A stretch of 64,000 nt of DNA from Thalassobaculum sp. OXR-137 (GTDB lineage: Bacteria > Pseudomonadota > Alphaproteobacteria > Thalassobaculales > Thalassobaculaceae). The DNA lies in contig NZ_CP139715.1 of the NCBI RefSeq assembly GCF_034377285.1, forward strand, positions 3,642,001-3,706,000, written 5' to 3'. Of the stretch, positions 24,106 to 34,800 are shown in pieces. The notes beneath the pieces are model-generated. The model saw only the letters and a list, made by a program, of their open reading frames with translations. It was not told the origin of the DNA and did no database searches. The number at the start of each line of letters is the position of its first letter. Positions within the stretch are counted from its first letter, which is position 1. Made by a program: the position numbers and the translations under genes.

Positions 24106-24822
24106 TTACCCCGCGGCCTTCGCCGGCACGAACAGGTACCCCGCCCCGCGGACGGTCTTGATCACCCTGGGGGTCTTGGGATCCGGTTCGATCTTGCGGC
24201 GCAGGCGGGCGATGCGGATGTCGATCGAGCGGTCGAACGGGTCGCTGTCCCGGTTATGGGCCAGATCCAGCAGCTGCTCGCGCGAGAGCACCCGGTTCGG
24301 GCGCTCGGCGAAGGTGCGCAGCAGGTCGAATTCCATCGCGGTGATCGCCACTTCCGCACCGGCCCCGTCGAACAGCTTGTGGGCGCCGAGATCCAGCAGG
24401 TGGTCGCCGAACCGGACGCGCTGGCTGGCATCGACGGCCCCGTCGGCGGTCCGCCGCACCCGGCGCAGCACCGCCTTGACCCGGGCCAGCAGTTCGCGCA
24501 GGTCGAACGGCTTGGTCACGTAGTCGTCCGCACCCATCTCGATGCCGACCACCCGCTCCACCACCGCGTCGCGGGCGGTGAGCATGATCACTCCGGCGCC
24601 CGACTTCTCGCGCAGATGACGGGCGAGGCTGAGCCCGTCCTCGCCGGGCATGGTGATGTCGAGAACGACCAGATCCAGCTCCGACTGCTCCACCAGCCGG
24701 CGCAGGGCGGTGCCGCCATCGGCCTTGCTGACCCGGTAGCCGTTGATCTCCAGGTATTCGGCGACGGTCTCGCGGATGTCGCGCTCGTCGTCGACGACGG
24801 CGATGTGGATCCGGTCGCTCAA
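24106..24822 (-). CDS. OmpR-family response regulator
   Basis: A 238-residue two-domain regulator. The receiver domain (about 1-120) has the acidic pair DDE near the N-terminus, the phosphoacceptor Asp in LVVLDITMPGEDG and the Lys in YVTKPFD. The C-terminal winged helix (about 135-232) has ITAMEFDLLRTFAERPNRVLSREQLLDLA and RVIKTVRGAGYLFVP. The start is TTG 24822, overlapping the stop of the kinase gene as TTGA, with GGAGG 8 bp upstream inside the kinase gene. The pair is thus translationally coupled and should act together, although the kinase also carries its own receiver domain. Confidence 0.9.
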   Translation of the reverse strand: MSDRIHIAVVDDERDIRETVAEYLEINGYRVSKADGGTALRRLVEQSELDLVVLDITMPGEDGLSLARHLREKSGAGVIMLTARDAVVERVVGIEMGADDYVTKPFDLRELLARVKAVLRRVRRTADGAVDASQRVRFGDHLLDLGAHKLFDGAGAEVAITAMEFDLLRTFAERPNRVLSREQLLDLAHNRDSDPFDRSIDIRIARLRRKIEPDPKTPRVIKTVRGAGYLFVPAKAAG

Positions 24823-27554
24823 GAGGCGGCCTCCGCCAGCCGTGCGATCAGTCCGCGCAGTTCCGCCGGCATCACCGGCTTCTCCAGATAGGGCCGGCCG
24901 GCCTCGTCGAGGAAGCGGCGGATCGCCGGGCTCATGGTGTCGCCGGTGACGAAGGCCATGCGGGACAGCAGCTCCGGATGGCGGTCGCAGATCACGGAGT
25001 AGAGGGCCGGGCCGTCCAGGTCGGGCATCCGGACGTCGCTCAGGATGGCGTCGTACTGGCGGAACAGCAGCCGCTCCAGCGCCGCCCGGCCGGAGGTGAC
25101 GACATCCACCGTGTGACCGTCGAAGACCAGGGACTCGCGGATGATTTCGGCCACCTCCGGCTCGTCGTCGATCACCAGCACCGTCAGCCCGGTATCGTCG
25201 CCGGCATCGTCCTCGGCACCGTCCTCGCTCCCCTCGGCGGCGCACGTCGGGAAGCGCAACGTGAAGGTCGTGCCCTTGCCCGGCGTGCTGTCCAGGCAGA
25301 TCGAGCCGCCATGGGCATCGACGATCCGGTGCACGATGGTCAGGCCGATGCCCGTGCCCTCGCCGAGATCCTTGGTGGTGAAGAACGGCTCGAAGATCCG
25401 CGAGGCCATCTCCTCGGGTACGCCGCGGCCGTTGTCCCTGACCTTGAGCACCGCTTGGCGCCGGCCGCGGTCGTAATGGGTGACCAGCCGCAGCCGGTGC
25501 GGCATCGGCTGGTTCTCCATGGCGTGCAGGGCGTTGACGATCAGGTTGGTGAGCACCTGGTTGATCTGGTCACCATCCGCCAGGATCGCCGGCACCGTCG
25601 GGTTCAGCTCCAGGCTCACATCCACGTCGTGGGTGCGCAGCATGTAGCCGGTCATCTCCAGCGCGCTTTCCACGATGTCGTTCAGCCGTACCGGCCGCAT
25701 CTCGCTCGGCTGCTGGCGGGCCATGGCGAGAAAGGTCTTCACGATCCGCGCGCAGCGGTCGGCGGCATCGCCGATCTTGCGGGCGCGCTCGACGATCGCG
25801 GCGTCCTTGGCGGTCTCGCGCAGGAGCATGGCCTGGCCGACCACGACGGAGAGCGGGTTGTTCAGCTCGTGGCTGACCCCGGCCAGTAGTTCACCCAGGG
25901 CGCTCAGCTTTTCCGACTGATGCAGCGCCTCGCGCTGGCGGGCCATCTCCTCTTCCATCTTGCGGCGCTCGGTCAGGTCGTAGGTGGAGGACACCACGAC
26001 CTCCTGGCCCTGATACTCGACCAGCCGCGCCGAGATCGAGGCGCAGAACTCATGCCCGTCGGAGCGGCGCAGAAAGGTCTCGAACGCATCGACCCGCCGG
26101 TCGCGGCGCAGCATGTCCAGGTATCGGTCCCGATCGGCGGCGTCGACGAAGAAGTCGCGGGCCGACAGGGTGCCGCCCATGGAATCGCGCTGGAACATCT
26201 GCCTGGAGGCTGGGCTCTCGTAGATGATCCGGCCGTCGATCGCCCGGGTCATGCCGACCGGGACGGGGCAGGCATCGAGGATTCGGCGGATCAGCGCCTC
26301 GCTCTGGCGCAGGGACTGCTCGGCCCGTTTGCGTTGGGTGATGTCGGCCCGGATGGTGACGGAGCCGCCATCGGTGGTGCGGTGATTGACCATCAGGCGC
26401 CATTCGCCGTTGGTCAGCTCGACTTCGATCGGGTGGCCGTCAAAGTCCGCAAGACGAGAGACGATCCAGCGGATCTGGTTGGTGTCGCCCTCGACCAGTC
26501 GGCCGTCGAAGCGGCGGACGTTTCTGAAGAACCGCTTGATGTTCTGTGTCCGGTCACTGCCGACCATCTCGTCCGGCGTCATGCCGTAAGGGGCGGAGAA
26601 GGCCTCGTTGCAGAACAGCACGGTGCTGTCGGGCGCGCTGATGACGAAGCCCTCGCTCATGCTGTTGATCGCGTCCTGCAGGAGCTGGGCGATCTTTTGT
26701 CGCTCGGCCCGGGCGGCGAGCCGTTCGGAGATGTCCTGGATGTCGGAGATGATGATCGCCTTGCCTTCGATCTCGGCATGGGCGATGGCGATCTCGACCG
26801 GGAAGAGGCTGCCGTCGGCCCGTTTGGCCTGGGTCTCCATCCGGCGCGACGGGCGGCTCATCCGGCCGTTGGCCATGAACTGCGCCATGCCGGAATCGTG
26901 GCCGGCCCGGTGGGCGTCGGGGACGATCAGGTCGCCGATCGGCTGGCCGATGGCGCGGCCGCGGGAATAGCCGAACATCTTCTCTGCCGCCGGGTTGAAC
27001 TCGACGATCAGCCCCTGCTCGTCGGTGGCGACGATGGCGTCGAGCACGTTGCCGAGCAGGACCCGGTTGATCGCCTCGGCCTGACCCACCCGGGCGACCG
27101 CTTCCTTCTCGATGGTGATGTCGGCCATGCTGCCGACCAGCATGCGCGGTTCGCCCGACGACGCGCCCTCGATCCGCCGCAGGCGGTCGCGGATCCACAT
27201 GTAGTCGCCGTTGCTGTCGCGCAGGCGGTACTCGATCACGGTCTCGCCGGATTTTTCCGGCACCGCGTCCAGGGTGGCGAAATACGCCGCGGTATCCTCG
27301 GGATGAATCAGCGTGGTGCCGAAGCCGCTGTCGTCGACGAAGCGGGCGGCGGGATGGCCGGTCACCGCTTCCACATTGTCGCTGATATAGACGGTGCGGC
27401 GGTCGGCATCGATGTCGACCAGATAGAAGACGATTGAGGAATGGGCGACGGCGAAGTCGAGCAGCGCCGCGCGGTGCGCCTCGCCCATCTCCGCATACCG
27501 GACAGGCGCGGAGGCGGGCGAGGCGGCGCGGTCGGTCTTCGGATCGGCGATCAT
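24819..27554 (-). CDS. multi-PAS hybrid sensor histidine kinase
   Basis: A 911-residue kinase without obvious membrane helices, so likely cytoplasmic. Four PAS-type sensor modules run from about residue 35 to 540 (for instance VLDAIVATDEQGLIVEFNPA and INSMSEGFVISAPDSTVLFC). The dimerisation/phosphoacceptor motif is LLAGVSHELNNPL. ATPase boxes follow: NLIVNALHAME (N), VRDNGRGVP (G1), FEPFFTTKDLGEGTGIGL (F/G2). A C-terminal receiver domain has VIDDEPEVAEI and the phosphoacceptor in AILSDVRMPDLDG. The start is placed at ATG 27554; no strong Shine-Dalgarno is seen and upstream in-frame sequence is not PAS-like. The signal is unknown; it is coupled to the OmpR-type regulator. Confidence 0.88.
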   Translation of the reverse strand: MIADPKTDRAASPASAPVRYAEMGEAHRAALLDFAVAHSSIVFYLVDIDADRRTVYISDNVEAVTGHPAARFVDDSGFGTTLIHPEDTAAYFATLDAVPEKSGETVIEYRLRDSNGDYMWIRDRLRRIEGASSGEPRMLVGSMADITIEKEAVARVGQAEAINRVLLGNVLDAIVATDEQGLIVEFNPAAEKMFGYSRGRAIGQPIGDLIVPDAHRAGHDSGMAQFMANGRMSRPSRRMETQAKRADGSLFPVEIAIAHAEIEGKAIIISDIQDISERLAARAERQKIAQLLQDAINSMSEGFVISAPDSTVLFCNEAFSAPYGMTPDEMVGSDRTQNIKRFFRNVRRFDGRLVEGDTNQIRWIVSRLADFDGHPIEVELTNGEWRLMVNHRTTDGGSVTIRADITQRKRAEQSLRQSEALIRRILDACPVPVGMTRAIDGRIIYESPASRQMFQRDSMGGTLSARDFFVDAADRDRYLDMLRRDRRVDAFETFLRRSDGHEFCASISARLVEYQGQEVVVSSTYDLTERRKMEEEMARQREALHQSEKLSALGELLAGVSHELNNPLSVVVGQAMLLRETAKDAAIVERARKIGDAADRCARIVKTFLAMARQQPSEMRPVRLNDIVESALEMTGYMLRTHDVDVSLELNPTVPAILADGDQINQVLTNLIVNALHAMENQPMPHRLRLVTHYDRGRRQAVLKVRDNGRGVPEEMASRIFEPFFTTKDLGEGTGIGLTIVHRIVDAHGGSICLDSTPGKGTTFTLRFPTCAAEGSEDGAEDDAGDDTGLTVLVIDDEPEVAEIIRESLVFDGHTVDVVTSGRAALERLLFRQYDAILSDVRMPDLDGPALYSVICDRHPELLSRMAFVTGDTMSPAIRRFLDEAGRPYLEKPVMPAELRGLIARLAEAAS

Positions 27555-27651
27555 GGCGGGCCGGCGTCGCGATTTACCTGTGGGATGTCCGGACGCTGCC
27601 GGACGGGATCGCGTCAGTATGCCATGTCTCGCCATGCTCCGCGTCTCCGCA

Positions 27652-27924
27652 TCAACGCCAGGTGGTGGAGCGCCGGGGATCGACGCCTGGGTGGTCGACC
27701 GAGGCACGGGCAATGCGGTGGATGCTGCTGCCCTCGATGCCGATATCGCGCAGGATCCGGGCGTCCAGGTTTTCCAGCTCGGCCGCGGTGCGCCGCAGCC
27801 GGTACGAGCGGCTGATCGACCGCAGCGGCCAGGTCAGCAGGCGGGCGACGCCGATCAGCGCGGCATAGGGCTCGGCCAGGGCCGAGGCGGCGATGGTGAA
27901 GGCGTTGTCGGTGCGCTGGGTCAT
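27652..27924 (-). CDS. DUF1127 family small protein
   Basis: A 90-residue basic protein. The C-terminal half has the DUF1127 core YRLRRTAAELENLDARILRD followed by IGIEGSSI, matching the family's arginine-rich helix and DIGI motif. AGGAGG lies 5 bp before ATG 27924. DUF1127 (YjiS-like) proteins in alphaproteobacteria have been linked to small-RNA turnover, phosphate uptake and stress; which applies here is not known. The gene is divergent from an M24 peptidase gene across about 160 bp. Confidence 0.82.
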   Translation of the reverse strand: MTQRTDNAFTIAASALAEPYAALIGVARLLTWPLRSISRSYRLRRTAAELENLDARILRDIGIEGSSIHRIARASVDHPGVDPRRSTTWR

Positions 27925-28086
27925 GGGGACCTCCTGTGGGGGACTGGGGAGTCCTGTCTGTCGGATACCCAAACTAAGCGCGCGATGTTTCCCCTCGGCC
28001 TCGGGGCGGCGGGTGTTCTGTTTCAATTGTTTCCGGGGGCGGAGCCATGAAACGATGGTCGCCCCGCAGCCTGCTCGAGATGTGCC

Positions 28087-29271
28087 ATGGCCGATGACCG
28101 ACCGCCGCGCGGCTTTCCCGCCGCCGAGTTCGAAAGCCGGCTCGCCCGCGCCCAGGCGCTGATGGACGCGCAGGGCCTGGACGCGCTGCTGCTGACCACC
28201 GAGCCGGATATCCGGTGGTTCACCGGGTTCCTCACCCAGTTCTGGCTGAGCCCGACCCGGCCCTGGTTCCTGGTGGTCCCGGCCACGGGCAAGCCGGTCG
28301 CGGTCATTCCGGGCATCGGCTCGGAGGCGATGGGGCGGACGTGGATTGAGGATATCCGCACGTGGTCGTCGCCGCATCCCGGCGACGACGGTTTGACGTT
28401 GCTGGCCGACGCGCTGCGCGAGGCGGCGGGCGAGGGTGGTGCGGTCGGGCTGCAGATGGGGCCGGAGACCCATCTCCGCATGCCGCTGCGCGATCTGGAG
28501 CGCCTGCGGGCGGCGTTGCCCGGCTTGTCCTGGGAGGATGCGAGCGGGGTCATGCGCCGTCTGCGTCAGGTGAAGTCGAAGGCGGAGATCGCCAAGATCG
28601 CCGAGGCCTGCCGCATCGCCTGCGATGCCTTCGACCGGCTGCCGGAGATCGCCGGGGCGGGAATGACCGAGGTGGAGGTGTTCCGCGCCTTCAAGATCGC
28701 CTGCCTCCAGGCCGGGGCGGACGATGTGGACTACCTGGTCGGCGGCGCCGGGCCTGGCGGGTATGGCGACATCATCTCGCCGCCGTCGGAGCGCCGGCTG
28801 CAGGCGGGGGACGTGCTCATCCTCGATGTGGGACTGGTGTTCGACGGCTACTATTGCGACTTCGACCGGAACTTCTCAGTGGGCCCGCCCTCCGATCCGG
28901 TGAAGCGGGCCTACGAGGCGGTGTGGCTGGCGACCGAGGCGGGGCTCGCGGCGGCACGGGCGGGGGTGACCTGCGCCGACCTGTTCCGGGCGATGAACGC
29001 GGTCACCGCCCCGTTGGCCGATCCGTCGGCTGGCGGCGCGGTCGGCCGACTCGGCCATGGGCTCGGCATGGTGCTGACAGAGTTCCCGTCCATCGCCGAC
29101 TGGGACGACACGGTGCTGGAGCCGGGCTACGTAATGACCCTGGAGCCGGGGATGGCGACGGCACCGGGGAAGATGATGGTGCATGAGGAGAATGTGGCGA
29201 TCACGCAGGAGGCGCCGCGGCTGCTCACCCGTCGCGCCGACCGCGAGATTCCGGTACTGAGTACGTCATGA
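28087..29271 (+). CDS. M24 family metallopeptidase (Xaa-Pro dipeptidase / creatinase / ectoine-hydrolase-like)
   Basis: A 394-residue pita-bread-fold enzyme. The N-terminal creatinase-like domain (about 1-155) has EPDIRWFTGFLTQFW. The C-terminal domain carries metal-site residues: DVGLVFDGYYCDFDRNFS (two Asp), GRLGHGLGMVLTE (His), MTLEPGMA (Glu) and VHEENVAIT (Glu). Members cleave Xaa-Pro dipeptides, creatine or the ectoine ring. A EutA-like protein starts 27 bp downstream, a pairing seen in ectoine utilisation loci, but the other ectoine genes are absent, so the substrate is open. Confidence 0.82.
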   Translation: MADDRPPRGFPAAEFESRLARAQALMDAQGLDALLLTTEPDIRWFTGFLTQFWLSPTRPWFLVVPATGKPVAVIPGIGSEAMGRTWIEDIRTWSSPHPGDDGLTLLADALREAAGEGGAVGLQMGPETHLRMPLRDLERLRAALPGLSWEDASGVMRRLRQVKSKAEIAKIAEACRIACDAFDRLPEIAGAGMTEVEVFRAFKIACLQAGADDVDYLVGGAGPGGYGDIISPPSERRLQAGDVLILDVGLVFDGYYCDFDRNFSVGPPSDPVKRAYEAVWLATEAGLAAARAGVTCADLFRAMNAVTAPLADPSAGGAVGRLGHGLGMVLTEFPSIADWDDTVLEPGYVMTLEPGMATAPGKMMVHEENVAITQEAPRLLTRRADREIPVLSTS

Positions 29272-29298
29272 GATCCGCATACGAAGAACAGGAAGGGA

Positions 29299-30069
29299 AT
29301 GAAGATGCCCCTCGCTTTCGAAACGGATGACGGGATCGGTACCCGGGCCACCCTGGGCCTGATCGTGCTGAAGACCGACGAGACCATCGAGCACGAGTTC
29401 CGGGTCTTCGTGCCGACCGACGGGGTGGTGCTCTATCACAGCCGCATCCCCATGGCGCCCGACGTCACCGCCGAGTCCCTGGCACGGATGCGCGAGGACA
29501 TTCCGGGTGCCGCCGTCATGTTCCCGCAGACCGCGCCCTTCGACGTGATCGGCTACGGCTGCACGTCGGGGGCGACGGTGATCGGACCGGAGGGGGTGGC
29601 CGCGGGCATTCACCGGCACTACCCGCAAGCGGCGGTGACCGAACCGCTCTCGGCGGCGCGGGCCGCGCTCGAAGCGCTCGGCCTGCGCCGGATCGCGCTG
29701 CTGTCGCCTTATGTGGAGCCCGTCTCCCGCGCCCTGCGCGAGGCGTTCCAGGCCTCGGGCACGCAGATCGCCGCCTTCGCCAGCTTCGACGAAGGCCGCG
29801 AGAGCGTGGTCGCCCGGATGACCCCGCGCTCGCTGCTGGCGGCGATCGAGCAGACGGTCGCGGGGCAGCAGGTCGATGGGGTGTTCATGTCCTGCACCAA
29901 CCTGCGCATGGCGCCGGTTCTGGCGGAGGCGGAGCGCCGGATCGGCGTACCTGTGCTCGCCAGCAACCAGGTGCTCGCCTGGCACATGATGCGGCTGGCC
30001 GGGGTCGAGGACGCGGTGCCGGCGGGCGGCCGGCTGTTCACGGTGTCGGCGTTGGAGAAGGCGGCATAA
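29299..30069 (+). CDS. Asp/Glu racemase-superfamily protein, EutA / maleate isomerase-like
   Basis: A 256-residue protein of the Asp/Glu/hydantoin racemase superfamily. The two catalytic-Cys regions are FDVIGYGCTSGATVIG (about 75-90) and DGVFMSCTNLRMAPV (about 192-206), as in maleate cis-trans isomerase and arylmalonate decarboxylase. ATG 29299 is followed two codons later by another ATG (29305) with better spacing to GGAAGG; either may be used. It follows the M24 peptidase gene in the same orientation and probably shares its transcript. A type A palindrome lies 24 bp after the stop. Confidence 0.8.
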   Translation: MKMPLAFETDDGIGTRATLGLIVLKTDETIEHEFRVFVPTDGVVLYHSRIPMAPDVTAESLARMREDIPGAAVMFPQTAPFDVIGYGCTSGATVIGPEGVAAGIHRHYPQAAVTEPLSAARAALEALGLRRIALLSPYVEPVSRALREAFQASGTQIAAFASFDEGRESVVARMTPRSLLAAIEQTVAGQQVDGVFMSCTNLRMAPVLAEAERRIGVPVLASNQVLAWHMMRLAGVEDAVPAGGRLFTVSALEKAA

Positions 30070-30093
30070 GGGGGAGAACATTCTCCCGACCCT

Positions 30094-30165
30094 GTCATCC
30101 CGAACTCGTTTCGGGACCTCATGGGCGTTCGGCAAAGTGAGGTCCCGAAACGAGTTCGGGATGAC
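30094..30165. repeat. palindromic repeat, type A, copy 3
   Basis: A 72 bp element with perfect 28 bp inverted arms (begins GTCATCCCGAACTCGTTTCG) and a 16 nt centre. It sits in the convergent space between the EutA-like gene and argE. Unlike copies 1 and 2 it is not beside a GIY-YIG gene. It may act as a bidirectional terminator. Confidence 0.93.
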
Positions 30166-30221
30166 GAGAAGGGGATTAGAAACGGTCTGAATTACCCGAT
30201 GCCGGGAGCAATCGCCCGTCG

Positions 30222-31381
30222 TTAAGCCGCCAGCTTCGGCAACAGCCGTTCGATCATCGTGGCGCATTGCTGGAGCTGATCGAGGCTGACGAACTCGTCG
30301 GGCTTATGGGCCTGGGCGATGCTGCCGGGCCCGCAGACGACGGTGTGAATGCCCGCCGCCTGGTACAGCCCGGCCTCGGTGCCGAAGGCGACCACCTCCG
30401 CCGCATTGGCGCCGGTCAGTTCCGACACCAGCGCCACCGCTTCGCTGTCCAGCATCGGCTCCAGCCCCTCGATCTCGCCGATGGTATGGGTGACGATGCT
30501 GGCCTTCAGGTCCACCGCATGCATGCGCGGCAGCAGTTCCCGGTCCACATAGTCGCGCAGGATCTCCTTGGCCAGGTCGGCATCGGCCCGGTTCACCGGC
30601 CGCATCTCCCATTCCAGCGCGCAGTGCCGCGGAATCACGTTGCGGGCGATGCCGCCATGGATCACCCCGCATTGCAGGGTGGTGTGCGGCGGATCGAACC
30701 GGCTGTCGGCCGGTGCGCGGTGGCGCATCACCTCGCCGGTCTCGAGCAGCTTGGAGATGAACCGGGCGGCGAACTCCACCGCATTGACGCCGGCATCCGG
30801 ATTGGACGCATGGCCCTCCAGCCCGGTGAACTCGGTGGTGTATTCGTAGGTGCCCTTGTGCCCTTCGATGATCCGCATCTCGGTCGGTTCGCCGACGATG
30901 CAGATCTTCGGCTTCAGCCCGCTGTCGGCGATCCCCTGAATCAGCCGCGGGGCGCCGAAGCAGCCGGTCTCCTCGTCATAGGTGAAGGCGAGGTGCAGCG
31001 GGCGCGACAGGTTGGCGGCGGCGAACCGTGGGGCGAGCGCCAGGGCGGTGGCCAGGAAGCCCTTCATGTCGCAGGAGCCCCGGCCGAGGATCAGGCCGTC
31101 GCGCTCCTCCGCCCGGAACGGGTCGCAGGTCCAGGGCTGACCCTCGACCGGGACCACGTCGGTGTGGCCGGACAGCACGATGCCACCGTCGACCTTCGGC
31201 CCGATGGTGGCGAACAGGTTGGCCTTGAGGCCGGTGTCGTCACGGGTGATCGCCACGTCGGCCCCGATCGTGGAGAGCCGGTCGGCGCAATGCTCGATCA
31301 GGTTCAGGTTGCTTTCGGCCGAGACCGTCGGAAACGAGATCAGGTCGCCGAGGATCTCCCGGATATCGGCCAGGGCGTCGT

Positions 31382-31385
<4 letters not shown>
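30222..31385 (-). CDS. argE: acetylornithine deacetylase (ArgE-type M20 enzyme)
   Basis: A 387-residue M20 enzyme. Metal and catalytic residues are visible in [12 protein letters not shown] (His, Asp), [11 protein letters not shown] (Asp), [12 protein letters not shown] (Glu-Glu), [15 protein letters not shown] (Glu) and the C-terminal [15 protein letters not shown] (His). The full set and length match ArgE, which hydrolyses N-acetylornithine to ornithine. Related N-acyl substrates are possible. Its ATG overlaps the glpK stop by 4 bp, so it is translationally coupled to glycerol kinase, an unusual partner for an arginine gene. Confidence 0.88.
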
Positions 31386-32869
<1,484 letters not shown>

Positions 32870-32960
32870 TCGGCCTCCCTGCGGTACGTGTTTTTCTGGT
32901 CCCCGGCACGGTCGGCCGGGTGATCCCCCGGTGGGTTCGTTAACCTTGTCTGCTCCGCCT

Positions 32961-34487
32961 TTACTCTGCCGCTTCGGCCCGACGGGTGCGAGCGCTAATC
33001 CAGTCCTCCAGCGCCTTGGCGGATGCCTGGTCGAACTTCAGGCCCAGCTTTGAGCGGCGCCACAGCACATCCTCCGCGTTCATCGCCCATTCGTTCTCGA
33101 CGAGATAGGCGACCTCGGACGCATAGAGCGTGTCGCCGAAATGCTTGCCCAGATCCTGCAGGGAGGCGGCCTCGCCCAGGAAGTGGCGGGCGCGGGTGCC
33201 GTATTGCCGGATCAGCCGGTGGGTGTGCGGTTCGGTCAGGAAGGGGTAGTCGCGCATCAGATCGGCGACCAGGTCGGAGAAGCCGCCGATGGGGAAGTCG
33301 CCGCCGGGCAGGGTGGCGCCGTGGGTCCAGGCCTCGCCGCGTTTGCCGATGGCGTCCTCGATCTTCTCAACCACCGCTTCGGCGAGCTTGCGGTAGGTGG
33401 TGATCTTGCCGCCGAAAATGTTGATCAGCAGCCCGTCCTTACCCTTGCCGTCGGTGCGGAGGACATAGTCCCGGGTCGCCACCTGGGCCTCCGACGCGCC
33501 GTCGTCGTAGAGCGGTCGCACACCGGAATAGGTCCACACGATGTCGGCCGGCGAGATGTCCTGAGCGAAATAGTCGCTGGCACCCTTGCAGAGATAGGCG
33601 ATCTCCTCGTCGGAGATCTTCACCTCCGCCGGGTCGTCCTTCCAGTCGCGGTCGGTGGTTCCGATCAGCGTGTAGTCGCGCTGGTAGGGGATGGCGAAGA
33701 AGATCCGGTTGTCGGCGTTCTGGAAGATGTAGCAGCGGTCGTGGTCGTAGAGCTTCGGCACGACGATGTGGCTGCCCTGGACCAGACGGACGTTGTGCGT
33801 GTCGTTCTTGCCGGCGGCGCGGGTCAGCACCCGGTCGACCCAGGGGCCGGCGGCATTGACCACCACGCGGGCGGTGACTGTGGAGCGGGCGCCGGTGACG
33901 GTGTCGCGCAGGGAGACCTTCCAGCGATCGCCGGCGCGCTCCAGGGCGACGACTTCCGTACGGGTGCGGATGTCCACGCCCCGGTCGGCGGCATCGCGGG
34001 CGTTCAGCACGACGAGCCGGGCATCGTCCACGGCGCAGTCGGAATACTCGAAACCCTTGGTGAAGGTGGGCTTCAGCGGCTTGCCGACAGCGTCGGTGGT
34101 CAGATCCACGGTCCGGGTCGGCGGCAGGTGCTTGCGGCCGCCCAGATTGTCGTAGAGGAAAAGTCCGAGCCGCAGCAGCCAGGCGGGGCGCAGGCCCTTG
34201 TGGTGCGGCAGCACGAAACGCAGCGGCCAGATGATGTGCGGCGCGCTGCCCCACAGCACCTCGCGCTCGATCAGCGCCTCGCGCACGAGGCGGAACTCGT
34301 AATGTTCCAGGTAACGCAGGCCGCCATGGATCAGCTTGGTGGACCAGGACGAGGTGCCCGACGCCAGGTCGTTCATCTCGGCCAGGGCGACGGAATAGCC
34401 GCGGCCCACGGCATCGCGGGCGATCCCGCAGCCGTTCACGCCGCCGCCGATGACGAAGACGTCGACATCCGTCTGTCCGTTATTCAT
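32961..34487 (-). CDS. glpD: glycerol-3-phosphate dehydrogenase, aerobic
   Basis: A 508-residue FAD enzyme. The dinucleotide motif is [24 protein letters not shown] at the N-terminus. Downstream are [34 protein letters not shown] and the DAO-family C-terminal domain ([17 protein letters not shown] at the end). It oxidises glycerol 3-phosphate to dihydroxyacetone phosphate and feeds the quinone pool at the inner membrane. ATG 34487 follows GAGG with 5 bp spacing and puts the FAD motif at the usual distance. ATG 34535 (16 codons earlier, also with GGAG) is a fair alternative. First gene of glpD-glpK-argE. Confidence 0.93.
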   Translation of the reverse strand: MNNGQTDVDVFVIGGGVNGCGIARDAVGRGYSVALAEMNDLASGTSSWSTKLIHGGLRYLEHYEFRLVREALIEREVLWGSAPHIIWPLRFVLPHHKGLRPAWLLRLGLFLYDNLGGRKHLPPTRTVDLTTDAVGKPLKPTFTKGFEYSDCAVDDARLVVLNARDAADRGVDIRTRTEVVALERAGDRWKVSLRDTVTGARSTVTARVVVNAAGPWVDRVLTRAAGKNDTHNVRLVQGSHIVVPKLYDHDRCYIFQNADNRIFFAIPYQRDYTLIGTTDRDWKDDPAEVKISDEEIAYLCKGASDYFAQDISPADIVWTYSGVRPLYDDGASEAQVATRDYVLRTDGKGKDGLLINIFGGKITTYRKLAEAVVEKIEDAIGKRGEAWTHGATLPGGDFPIGGFSDLVADLMRDYPFLTEPHTHRLIRQYGTRARHFLGEAASLQDLGKHFGDTLYASEVAYLVENEWAMNAEDVLWRRSKLGLKFDQASAKALEDWISARTRRAEAAE

Positions 34488-34667
34488 ATCGCCTCGGTCG
34501 GCCGCCGGATCGGTTCCGGCTTCGGTCGCGGCCATGCGGCACTCCGTTACTGCTGTTGTCTTCAACCTAGGGTCCGTGCCGCAGATTTCCATGGCGCGGG
34601 CACGCCGGGAAGGATCTTCGCCGCAGCGCAACACGGTACACAAATCCGGCGGGAAAGGCCAATGTCG

Positions 34668-34788
34668 GCCCTTCGACACGCGCCTTCGGCGCTGCTCAGG
34701 ATGAGGTCTTTGAAACAATCAACTGTTTGACCTCGCCCTGAGCAGCCCTGTCCCGGCCTTGATCCGGGACGGGGCGTGTCGAAGGGGC
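34668..34788. repeat. palindromic repeat, type C, with a type B core inserted in one arm
   Basis: The outer arms (left begins GCCCTTCGACACGCGCC, right ends GTGTCGAAGGGGC) match the type C repeat at 11655-11763, including the GAGGTC and CTGAGCAG blocks. The right arm additionally contains TCCCGGCCTTGATCCGGGA (34751-34769), a small hairpin equal to the core of the type B repeat. The element therefore looks composite. It lies between the start of glpD and the end of the flavin oxidoreductase gene. Confidence 0.88.
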
Positions 34789-34800
34789 GGTTGAGCGCCG

